From assembly GCA_902562425.1 (NCBI GenBank), contig CACETF010000001.1, positions 213,987 through 277,986 of the forward strand: 64,000 bases of DNA. Direction: 5' to 3'. How positions within the stretch are numbered: the stretch's first letter is position 1; each line of letters starts with the position of its first letter. The stretch is from Porticoccaceae bacterium. GTDB lineage: Bacteria > Pseudomonadota > Gammaproteobacteria > Pseudomonadales > Porticoccaceae. Made by a program: the position numbers and the translations under genes. Below are positions 1-7,028 of the stretch, piece by piece. Below the pieces are notes generated by a model. That model was given only the letters and a program-made list of their open reading frames with translations, had not been told where the DNA came from and did no database searches.

Positions 1-44
1 TTAAAAAAACATTTTTACGGTGTTTCACTTGAAAGGAACGGGGT

Positions 45-1172
45 ATGGATCGACCAAGTATCTCTAATCGTGCTGCTTTACTTGCAGTGGTCGTTGCTTT
101 TGTAACTGGCATGTTTAGTTCCCTTGCTATTCGTCCGGTCCATCAATTAGTTGAGTCTTCAACTTTTTCATCATCAGAAAGGGCGGCGGGGACTGGCCGG
201 ATCAGATGGCGCATGCCCACTACTTTCCAGACCAGTACACCTGTGATTGGCGAGAATCCGATTTATGTTTCAGAGGCGATCCGAAAGGCGAGCGGTGGCG
301 AGGTTCAAATCGATGTATTTGAGCCGGGTGAAATCGTTCCTACCTTTGCGATCACTGATGCAGTTCGCGATGGAAAAGTTAATGTTGGATACACTTGGCT
401 GGGATATGATCAAGGCAAAATACCTGCTTCGCCATTAGTCTCGGCGGTTCCATTTGGTATGGAGCCTTGGGAGTACACCGCTTGGTGGTATGAGGCCGGT
501 GGTAGAGAACTGACTGAAGCGCTGTATGAACCTAACATGGTCTATCCAATCTTGTGCGGTATCACTGGACCGGAAACAGCAGGTTGGTTTCGCCGTAAAC
601 TGGAATCTCTGGAGGAGCTAAAGGGCCTGAAGATTAGATTTGCTGGTCTAGGTGGGCGTGTCATAGAACGTTTAGGCGCAAGCGTTACGATGTTGCCGGG
701 AGGAGAAATCTTTCAGGCTCTGGAAAAGGGTGCCATAGATGCAACAGAGTTCTCGTTGCCTATTGTTGATCAGGCTTTGGGATTTAATCGTGTCGCAAAA
801 TTTAACTACTATCCCGGTTGGCATCAGCCTTTTACGGCTTTTCATATGATCGTTAACCTCGATGTTTGGATAGGGCTTTCGCATTCGGATAAAGCCTTGC
901 TAGATACCGGGTGTACTGCAGGTGTTACACGAAATCTTGCTGCTGCTGAGGCACATCAGGGAACCGTACTAGAGGATTTTGCTGAAATAGGAGTATCCGC
1001 TGAAATATTTTCTCCTCAGTTATTGTTTGAGCTTCGTAAAGTCTCGAATGAGGTGTTAAATGATGAGGCTGAAAGAGATTCTAATTTTGCTGAAATCCTT
1101 AAATCTCAGCGAGATTTCCGCAGAACATATGCGCAATGGAAGTCCCGAGCATACTTGCCTCCGGCGTTTTAA
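45..1172 (+). CDS. dctP: TRAP transporter substrate-binding protein (DctP/TakP type)
   Basis: This is the periplasmic solute receptor of a tripartite ATP-independent transporter, which captures an organic acid and hands it to the DctQM permease. The 375-residue protein starts at an ATG preceded by GAAAGGAACG. A hydrophobic N-terminal segment at about residues 11-29 looks like a signal peptide or anchor. The DctP core follows, with the motif GWFRRKLESLEELKGLK at about 180-196 holding the conserved ligand-binding arginine, then LPGGEIFQALEKGAIDA. The GGEIF and WHQP context resembles the TakP subgroup that binds alpha-keto acids or lactate; that substrate is inference. Its stop codon overlaps the start of dctQ in TAATG, so the three TRAP genes form one operon. 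Confidence 0.9.
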   Translation: MDRPSISNRAALLAVVVAFVTGMFSSLAIRPVHQLVESSTFSSSERAAGTGRIRWRMPTTFQTSTPVIGENPIYVSEAIRKASGGEVQIDVFEPGEIVPTFAITDAVRDGKVNVGYTWLGYDQGKIPASPLVSAVPFGMEPWEYTAWWYEAGGRELTEALYEPNMVYPILCGITGPETAGWFRRKLESLEELKGLKIRFAGLGGRVIERLGASVTMLPGGEIFQALEKGAIDATEFSLPIVDQALGFNRVAKFNYYPGWHQPFTAFHMIVNLDVWIGLSHSDKALLDTGCTAGVTRNLAAAEAHQGTVLEDFAEIGVSAEIFSPQLLFELRKVSNEVLNDEAERDSNFAEILKSQRDFRRTYAQWKSRAYLPPAF

Positions 1173-1720
1173 TGTCTGATAGTTACCTGCCTCATACACC
1201 TTTATCGCGATGGATAGACAATTTTATTTCTTTAATTGGTAAAAGGTTAGTATTTATCTGGCTTATGTTATTGGCTGTAATTGTGGTAAACGTAATCTCG
1301 CGTTATGTATTTAGTCAAGGGCACATAGAATTAGAGGAATTACAGTGGCACCTCTATTCAATTGGTTTCATTTTTGGGATTAGTTATGCGTATCAATCCG
1401 ATGCTCACATCAGAGTTGATATGTTGTACGAAAATTTCAGTGATCCTATAAAAGCATGGATTGAGTTGTATGGAACTTTATTATTTTTAGTCCCGTTCAT
1501 AATCCTTATTCTTGTCTTCAGCATTCAATTTGTTTCATCCTCATGGGCGGTAGGCGAGGTCTCATCTGCGCCCGGAGGTCTGCCTTTTCGTTATCTCATC
1601 AAAGCAGCACTGCCGACAGGATTTTTATTACTGTTGTTGGCAGTGGTCTCGCGTCTATCAAGAATTTTTCAGTTCTTGTTTTTTTCGTCAGCAAAGGGGA
1701 GTAGTGATGCCGGCAAATGA
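1172..1720 (+). CDS. dctQ: TRAP transporter small permease (DctQ)
   Basis: This is the small four-helix membrane subunit that partners the large permease in a TRAP transporter. I start it at the ATG in the TAATG overlap with dctP, giving 182 residues; an in-frame upstream ATG at 1136 would add 12 residues. Hydrophobic segments are visible at about 23-41, 60-75, 97-120 and 142-162. The motif EELQWHLYSIGFIFGISYAYQ, seen here from about residue 50, is typical of DctQ, as is the R-V-D-M-L-Y stretch after it. It overlaps dctM by 14 bases. The function follows from family and position; the substrate is set by the receptor. Confidence 0.88.
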   Translation: MSDSYLPHTPLSRWIDNFISLIGKRLVFIWLMLLAVIVVNVISRYVFSQGHIELEELQWHLYSIGFIFGISYAYQSDAHIRVDMLYENFSDPIKAWIELYGTLLFLVPFIILILVFSIQFVSSSWAVGEVSSAPGGLPFRYLIKAALPTGFLLLLLAVVSRLSRIFQFLFFSSAKGSSDAGK

Positions 1721-3056
1721 AATACTAGCCATTATCATGTTTCTTAGTTTTTTTGGACTGGTATTCACAGGGTTTCCGATTGCTTGGCTATTGGGTGGAC
1801 TCGCAGTTATATTCACTGGATTGGCGATTATATTGGAGGCGGATTTTAATCAGCATACCGGCATAGACTGGAACTATGCGTCACTTTCCGTTGAGCGTGT
1901 TTGGAATGTGATGGAAAACTGGGTAATGGTAGCGTTACCAATGTTTATTATGATGGGATTACTGTTAGATCGATCCGGTATAGCAGAGGATTTAATGAGA
2001 AGTCTTGCTCGATTATTCGGTTCTCTGCGAGGAGGACTGGCCGTGACTGTGACACTTATAGGGTTAATACTTGCAGCAACAACCGGCATTATTGGAGCAT
2101 CAGTTGTGCTCCTGACACTGCTCGGGTTGCCTGCAATGCTGAATCAGGGTTATGACAAGTCGCTCGCTACTGGAACAGTATGCGCTGTGGGCACATTGGG
2201 AATCCTAATACCCCCAAGCATCATGCTGGTGCTTATGGCGGATAGAATGTCCTTGAGTGTTGGTGATCTTTTTCTTGGCGCAGTGATTCCGGGCGCACTT
2301 TTGGGAAGCCTCTATATTTTGTACATTGTCTACACTGGCTGGGTACATCCTGAAAAAGCGCCGGCTGCTAAAACTGAGCCCTTAAACTGGGAATCCGTAA
2401 GGGATCTTTTTAACGCAGCCTTACCTCCCTTGGTTTTGATATTCGCCGTTCTTGGAAGTATTTTTATGGGGCTCGCCACGCCAACAGAAGCGGCGGGAGT
2501 GGGTGCGGCTGGCGCGATGGCATTAGCCATTTTAAAGCGAAAACTCAATCTTTCTGTACTAAATGAGGTTCTTCATGAAACCACTCGTACTACTGCTTAC
2601 ATTTTTGCTATTCTTATTGGCGCAACCGCATTTTCGTTGGTATTGAGGGGTCTAGGTGGAGATGAGCTGATTGAACGATGGCTACTTGGATTACCTTTTG
2701 AGCCTTCCGGAGTTGTGCTCGCAATTCTGTTTGCTACTTTTCTTTTGGGATTCTTTCTTGACTGGATTGAATTGACCTTAATAATATTGCCACTCGTCTC
2801 GCCAGTGGTGGTTAACCTTGGATTTGATCCGATCTGGTTTACGATTTTGTTTGCGGTATGTTTGCAAACTAGCTTTTTGACACCTCCAGTAGGGTTTGCA
2901 ATTTTTTATTTAAAAGGCGCTGCGCCTAAAAGTATAGAGACAACAACTGTTTACCGAGGTGTTTTACCCTTTATCGCGATGCAGACTCTCGGTATGCTGG
3001 TAATTTTCAATTGGCAAGGGATAGTAACTTGGCTTCCGGCACAAGCTTACAATTGA
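1707..3056 (+). CDS. dctM: TRAP transporter large permease (DctM)
   Basis: This is the large ion-coupled permease of the TRAP system, an inner-membrane protein with about twelve hydrophobic segments across 449 residues. Family landmarks are the GFPIAW stretch near the N-terminus, LAATTGIIGASVVLLTLLGL around residue 125, GTLGILIPPSIMLVLMAD around 165, and GLATPTEAAGVGA around 255. I use the ATG at 1707 because AAAGGGGAG lies just upstream; a GTG one codon earlier is also possible. It overlaps the end of dctQ. No further gene follows on this strand before the convergent lrp gene, so the operon appears to end here. Confidence 0.92.
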   Translation: MPANEILAIIMFLSFFGLVFTGFPIAWLLGGLAVIFTGLAIILEADFNQHTGIDWNYASLSVERVWNVMENWVMVALPMFIMMGLLLDRSGIAEDLMRSLARLFGSLRGGLAVTVTLIGLILAATTGIIGASVVLLTLLGLPAMLNQGYDKSLATGTVCAVGTLGILIPPSIMLVLMADRMSLSVGDLFLGAVIPGALLGSLYILYIVYTGWVHPEKAPAAKTEPLNWESVRDLFNAALPPLVLIFAVLGSIFMGLATPTEAAGVGAAGAMALAILKRKLNLSVLNEVLHETTRTTAYIFAILIGATAFSLVLRGLGGDELIERWLLGLPFEPSGVVLAILFATFLLGFFLDWIELTLIILPLVSPVVVNLGFDPIWFTILFAVCLQTSFLTPPVGFAIFYLKGAAPKSIETTTVYRGVLPFIAMQTLGMLVIFNWQGIVTWLPAQAYN

Positions 3057-3135
3057 CCTTATCAGTCAGATTTTAACACCCTGTTTATGAGAATTTGCCT
3101 TGCGTGTAGTAATAGCTGCGTATCAACGATATGCG

Positions 3136-3612
3136 TTATTGACTTCCCCATAAAAGGCCATGTGATGGTAAGACCGATGCCTGTTTAACCTGACCGAAGG
3201 CAAAATGAGTCTCCAAAGCACCGATGCCAGCTATATGAGTGAGCTTTCTGCGGACAAAATTTTCGTAATGTTTTAAAGACGCGGCGAAAACCTGCAACAA
3301 ATAGTCATTACGACCAGACATTAAATAACATGCGGTTATTTCTTCCAAAGCCATAATTTCGTTTTCGAACACCTTTATTTCTGAGTCAGTTTGTTTGACA
3401 AGCCTGACGCTTACAAATGCCATAATTGGTAGGCCAAAGAGTTCCGTATCAATCGTTGCGCTGTATCCTTTGATGACTCCTGATTGTTCAAGAATCTTTA
3501 CTCGGCGGGCACATGGTGTTGGTGATAAATTGACCCGATCGCTCAATTCCTGATTACTGATACGCCCATTTTTTTGAAGTTCATTTAAAATTGAAAAATC
3601 TACTTTATCCAT
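3136..3612 (-). CDS. Lrp/AsnC-family transcriptional regulator
   Basis: This is a DNA-binding regulator of the feast/famine family. The N-terminal half is a helix-turn-helix (MDKVDFSILNELQKNGRIS, then NQELSDRVNLSPTPCARRVK) and the C-terminal half, from about residue 60, is the ligand-sensing RAM domain (VSVRLVKQ, CYLMSGRNDYLLQV). I start it at MDKVDF, giving 158 residues, because the longer reading adds a tail that is not family-like. It is divergent from the long PLP enzyme, with 106 AT-rich bases between them. This matches the arrangement of mdeR, an Lrp-type activator, beside methionine gamma-lyase in Pseudomonas putida. Control of the neighbour by this protein is therefore a reasonable inference, not something seen directly. 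Confidence 0.9.
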   Translation of the reverse strand: MDKVDFSILNELQKNGRISNQELSDRVNLSPTPCARRVKILEQSGVIKGYSATIDTELFGLPIMAFVSVRLVKQTDSEIKVFENEIMALEEITACYLMSGRNDYLLQVFAASLKHYENFVRRKLTHIAGIGALETHFAFGQVKQASVLPSHGLLWGSQ

Positions 3613-3682
3613 AAAAATAGCTTTTATCACTAAAATATACAAATATAATAGCATAATTAAGTGATTATTATTAAATAAATAG

Positions 3683-3691
3683 TGTTATAGT
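3683..3691 (+). promoter_or_regulatory. Putative extended -10 promoter of the PLP enzyme
   Basis: TGTTATAGT fits an extended -10 (TGn plus TATAGT) and lies 27 bases before the ATG at 3719. The whole 106-base divergent region is AT-rich, as Lrp-type binding regions often are. No strong -35 is visible. Confidence 0.35.
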
Positions 3692-3718
3692 TTTTCAAAT
3701 TAGTTGGAGAAAAGCAGT

Positions 3719-5536
3719 ATGACAGTAGAACATCGACGTCAATTGAGTCCTCTCCGAAATACCACTCTTGCGGAGGATTCAGAAGCCCTTGCTCTCGAGC
3801 AGGCGGAGCATTTTGGTATTGATCCAACGAGTGAATTTGGAATAGCACTTATCACGCTTGCTAAAGACCTTTATCAAGCTAATCACGCTACACATGCCCT
3901 CTGGAAAATCACGCTTGATGGCCTCTCGGACATCGATAAAGGAGATAGGATTGCTTGGTTTAACGCAAAACGATTTATCAGTTTTCAACTCGCGAAAATT
4001 CTTGATTCGATGCAAAATCCACTTCGCGCTTCTTATCAATCTATTACGACAGATCATCCTGGGTTTGCCAGTAAAGGAGCTTATCCAATATTTGATAATG
4101 TCGCGGCAATTTTTTCTGCCACTCCTGTGATAACGAGAACTGCAACGTATTTGTTTGCCTGTACTGAGTGGGTTGAGGACGCTTTTCGCGGCCGAGAGCT
4201 GTTGCATGATATTTATTCGCGTCTTATGAATCCAACTTCGGTAAGCCTGGCAAATCACATAGTCGATCTTGAGTGTGGCGCTGAGGCTAATCAATACATG
4301 GCTTGGAATTTTAACTCGGGTATGGCGGCGATTGATGGGATTTTGAGCCACCTCGTTGGGCGAGACGACATTATTTTATCATCGAGAAATATTTATGGCG
4401 GATCTTATCAGCTACTCCATGACTGGTATGCGAAAAGTGCCAAACTTGGCGTAGCACTTTACTGGTTTGATGGATATGATCAACAAGCGTTTTCTATCGC
4501 TTTGGAAGAAGTCAAGAAAAATGAAGACGAAAGGTTGAAGCGGGGTCAAAAGATTCTTGTCTATTTAGAGAGCCCTTGCAATCCTCACGGATACGTTCTT
4601 GATGTAGGTAAGATAAGCCGAGTCGCACATCAAGAGGGCTGTCGGGTCATAGTTGATTCAACCGTAGGCACTCCTTTTTTACATCCGCTTTTAAAGACAG
4701 AGGATCGAATGGATCGGCCCGATTTTGTGGTTCATTCGTATACGAAGGAGTTGACAGGCACGGGGACAACAACAGCAGGAGCGGTTATCGGTCGTAATGA
4801 GGATATGTTTGTGCCCAAGCATTCTCATGTGGAAGCCTCATGGCCTGATGGCCGGGCGAGGGTTGTGAACTGGGATGAGTCTCTTTTTTGGAATGTCTTT
4901 TATATAAAAGGCGGATTCTTAGATGCAGATAAGGCATTTGAGGTGCTCAACGGGATTAAGACATATGAAATGCGGATGTTGCAGAAGACGATTAATACAA
5001 CCCTCATGGCTTATGTGCTTGATTCTCACCCAGATATCAATGTTTCCTGCCCAATTCTTAAGGAAAATGCTAACCATAAACTCTTAAAGGATAATATGTA
5101 CCTTGGGTTACCCGCACCGCTTTTTACCATCGACATGGAGGGCCGTGATGATCGTCCTCCGATAAATCCCGTCGTTTTCAAGCGCTTTCTTGATGCTCTG
5201 GAGCCGGCAATCGGTATGCAAGTGAGCTTGGGGCAGACTAATTCGTTAGCTTTGTGTCCAGCCATGACGACACACTCCGAGTTGACTGATTCCGCTTTGC
5301 GAGAGGCCGGAATTGCGCCAACAACTATGCGAATATCGGTGGGACTCGAGGATCCAAGGTTATTTTTAGCCCACTTTATTGGTGCGTCCCGATTGGCTCT
5401 GGACTCTGCGCATCCGGGATTCAGCCGATTATTTCCCTCAGCTGAGGAAATCGATAATCGTTACGCATCGATCCATAGCGACATTAGCCAACGTCATATT
5501 GAGGCTTCCCCTGGGATTGCGGAGTTAATGACTTAG
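3719..5536 (+). CDS. Long PLP-dependent Cys/Met-metabolism family enzyme
   Basis: This belongs to the trans-sulfuration family of fold-type I PLP enzymes (cystathionine synthases and lyases, methionine gamma-lyase). The core from about residue 160 contains YSRLMNPTS, a glycine-rich SGMAAIDGIL, YLESPCNPHGYVLDV, the aspartate stretch VIVDSTVGTPF, and the PLP lysine in VVHSYTKELTG (about residue 343). The start is the ATG with GGAGA nine bases upstream; an in-frame TTG at 3704 is less likely. At 605 residues it is much longer than the usual 380-430. About 150 extra residues precede the core, and there is an insertion-rich C-terminal part. Fungal cystathionine gamma-synthases also carry long N-terminal extensions. 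The exact reaction cannot be assigned. It is divergent from an Lrp-type regulator, which suggests amino-acid-responsive control. Confidence 0.85.
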   Translation: MTVEHRRQLSPLRNTTLAEDSEALALEQAEHFGIDPTSEFGIALITLAKDLYQANHATHALWKITLDGLSDIDKGDRIAWFNAKRFISFQLAKILDSMQNPLRASYQSITTDHPGFASKGAYPIFDNVAAIFSATPVITRTATYLFACTEWVEDAFRGRELLHDIYSRLMNPTSVSLANHIVDLECGAEANQYMAWNFNSGMAAIDGILSHLVGRDDIILSSRNIYGGSYQLLHDWYAKSAKLGVALYWFDGYDQQAFSIALEEVKKNEDERLKRGQKILVYLESPCNPHGYVLDVGKISRVAHQEGCRVIVDSTVGTPFLHPLLKTEDRMDRPDFVVHSYTKELTGTGTTTAGAVIGRNEDMFVPKHSHVEASWPDGRARVVNWDESLFWNVFYIKGGFLDADKAFEVLNGIKTYEMRMLQKTINTTLMAYVLDSHPDINVSCPILKENANHKLLKDNMYLGLPAPLFTIDMEGRDDRPPINPVVFKRFLDALEPAIGMQVSLGQTNSLALCPAMTTHSELTDSALREAGIAPTTMRISVGLEDPRLFLAHFIGASRLALDSAHPGFSRLFPSAEEIDNRYASIHSDISQRHIEASPGIAELMT

Positions 5537-5585
5537 GCAACTCTATCAGTAACCGTATATAGTCTTTTTTTTAAAAAACGCTAAA

Positions 5586-6449
5586 TTATATTTCTTGAAT
5601 CCAATTCGCTACCGCCTGTCCAATTTCTCTTGGCGAATCTTCTTGTATAAAGTGTAATCCACTTACCGTGATCTCTTTTTGATTGGGCCAGAGTCTACAG
5701 AACTCCCTCTGCCTCCCAACGAGTATAGATCCCGGATCTGCATTAATGAACAACTTAGGGATCTGGCTATTCAGCATAAAACTTCCATATTCGTTCACCA
5801 GATTGACTACATTGACTGGCAGTCCGTCTAAGGGTATTTGTCTTGGCCAGCTTAGCATCGGGTGGCGGTCCGCTGGCTTCAGATAAGGGGCGCGATAAGC
5901 ATTCATTTCTGCATCTGATAGAGTGCGTTTCACCGAACTTGGCAATACAGCTTCAATGAAAAGATTACGATTGCCTATCAGGTCTTCGCCCTTCTCGGAA
6001 CGAAATCCTTTGAAAATTCCAACCGCATTTTCTGGCCAATCTTTCCAGTATAAGGGTGTAACGATAGCTTCCATATATGCCACGCCTTTGACTGAATCCA
6101 TATTTCGCATTGCCCACATAAAACCAATTGCTGAGCCCCAGTCGTGCAGCACTAGAATCACATTTTTTTCGACATCAATCTTCTGAAATAAATGGTCGAT
6201 GTAAGAGTAAGCACTCTCCAAACTGTAAGCTTTTGGTCCCTGATTAGTCGGCATTTTACCCGAGTCGCCGTGACCAACAAGATCAGGAGCGATCACTCGT
6301 CCATATTCGGTCAACTCGGGTATGACATTCCTCCAAAGGAAAGATGAGGTTGGATTACCATGGATCAGCACGATTGGATCGCCTTTACCCTCGTCAATAT
6401 ATGCGATTTGCTTCCCTTTTACTTCAGCAAACTTTTTAGTGTAGGGCAT
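5586..6449 (-). CDS. Haloalkane dehalogenase (alpha/beta hydrolase, HLD-II-like)
   Basis: Haloalkane dehalogenases hydrolyse carbon-halogen bonds in haloalkanes to give an alcohol and halide. The 287-residue reading from the ATG at 6449, preceded by CAGAGG, has every expected residue: HGNPTSS with halide-binding Asn32, nucleophile Asp103 followed by Trp104 in LHDWGSAIGF, catalytic acid Glu127 in AYMEAI, and His266 in SGLHFIQED. Placement of the acid after strand 6 and the Asn/Trp halide pair are features of subfamily II (DhaA, LinB). A TTG at 6491 would add 14 residues and is less likely. It is convergent with the PLP gene and divergent from the metal-island promoter. The natural substrate is unknown. 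Confidence 0.88.
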   Translation of the reverse strand: MPYTKKFAEVKGKQIAYIDEGKGDPIVLIHGNPTSSFLWRNVIPELTEYGRVIAPDLVGHGDSGKMPTNQGPKAYSLESAYSYIDHLFQKIDVEKNVILVLHDWGSAIGFMWAMRNMDSVKGVAYMEAIVTPLYWKDWPENAVGIFKGFRSEKGEDLIGNRNLFIEAVLPSSVKRTLSDAEMNAYRAPYLKPADRHPMLSWPRQIPLDGLPVNVVNLVNEYGSFMLNSQIPKLFINADPGSILVGRQREFCRLWPNQKEITVSGLHFIQEDSPREIGQAVANWIQEI

Positions 6450-6524
6450 GTCCTCTGAGATAACCACTTGCCACCGGCCAATTTTTATCAACTATTAATT
6501 TGTCCCTCATTTTAAACTATTTGG

Positions 6525-6590
6525 CGATACTCCTCGATAAATACTTATCGTGTTTTATGTATTGACTGAGTATCGTTAATTAATTACTAT
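6525..6590 (+). promoter_or_regulatory. Putative metal-regulated promoter with nested inverted repeats
   Basis: A sigma-70-like promoter TTGACT (6562-6567), 17 bases, TACTAT (6585-6590) lies 41 bases before the His-rich gene. Two inverted repeats surround it: CGATAA/TTATCG with a 4-base spacer (6535-6550), and CGATAC/GTATCG as outer arms (6525-6530 and 6570-6575), the right arm falling inside the promoter spacer. This looks like a repressor operator. Zur or a related metal sensor is a guess from context, because the sequence is not the enterobacterial Zur box. Confidence 0.4.
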
Positions 6591-6631
6591 CCAGTCTTCG
6601 TGAATTAAGGCCATTTTTTAGCTAGGTGCCG

Positions 6632-6988
6632 ATGCAATTTCGCCTTTTATACAGTCTGTTCTTACCAGTTGCGATTGCTACAAATTTTAGCGCGCACAAT
6701 CATGAGCATCTCGGACATCTACTTGGATCCCATGATGAAACCCATGCCATTAATTTTGTCTCTCACCACAGTAACCATATTGGGCATGATCACCAACACT
6801 CCGACATTGAAGTTGATGCATATTGCGATCTTTGCCAAGGCTGTGAAGACCAAAGTGAGCAACAAACTTTAATACTACAACCATTTTTATATGATGATCA
6901 TCTGTCCGATTTTGCGCAAAGCAAATTTAAGACAATTCGGAAAAGCTACCTATTCATTCGGGCACCGCCTAAAGTTACGTTTTCTTAA
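6632..6988 (+). CDS. Small His-rich exported protein with CxxCxxC motif
   Basis: I recognise no named family with certainty. The 118-residue protein has a hydrophobic N-terminus like a signal sequence, then a His-rich stretch (about 20-60: HNHEHLGH, HHSNHIGHDHQH), then YCDLCQGC at about 65-72, and ends in a short YLFIRAPP motif. Small His-rich proteins with a CxxC pair and a C-terminal RAPP-like end (DUF2946-like) often sit directly before TonB receptors for metals, as here: the ZnuD-like gene begins 40 bases downstream. Periplasmic zinc or copper binding is inferred. I chose the ATG at 6632 over a GTG two codons earlier because AGGTG lies just upstream. Confidence 0.7.
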   Translation: MQFRLLYSLFLPVAIATNFSAHNHEHLGHLLGSHDETHAINFVSHHSNHIGHDHQHSDIEVDAYCDLCQGCEDQSEQQTLILQPFLYDDHLSDFAQSKFKTIRKSYLFIRAPPKVTFS

Positions 6989-7028
6989 AACATAACTTTT
7001 TTCTTTTTTCTTTTAAAAGGTAGCAACC

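Noticed and set aside
3117..3135. Short hairpin GCGTATC-AAC-GATATGC as a terminator for dctM or lrp
   Set aside because: One pair is a wobble and no T-tract follows on either strand.
3779..4351. 190-codon open frame on the minus strand
   Set aside because: It lies fully inside the PLP enzyme gene and has no recognisable domain or codon pattern of a real gene.
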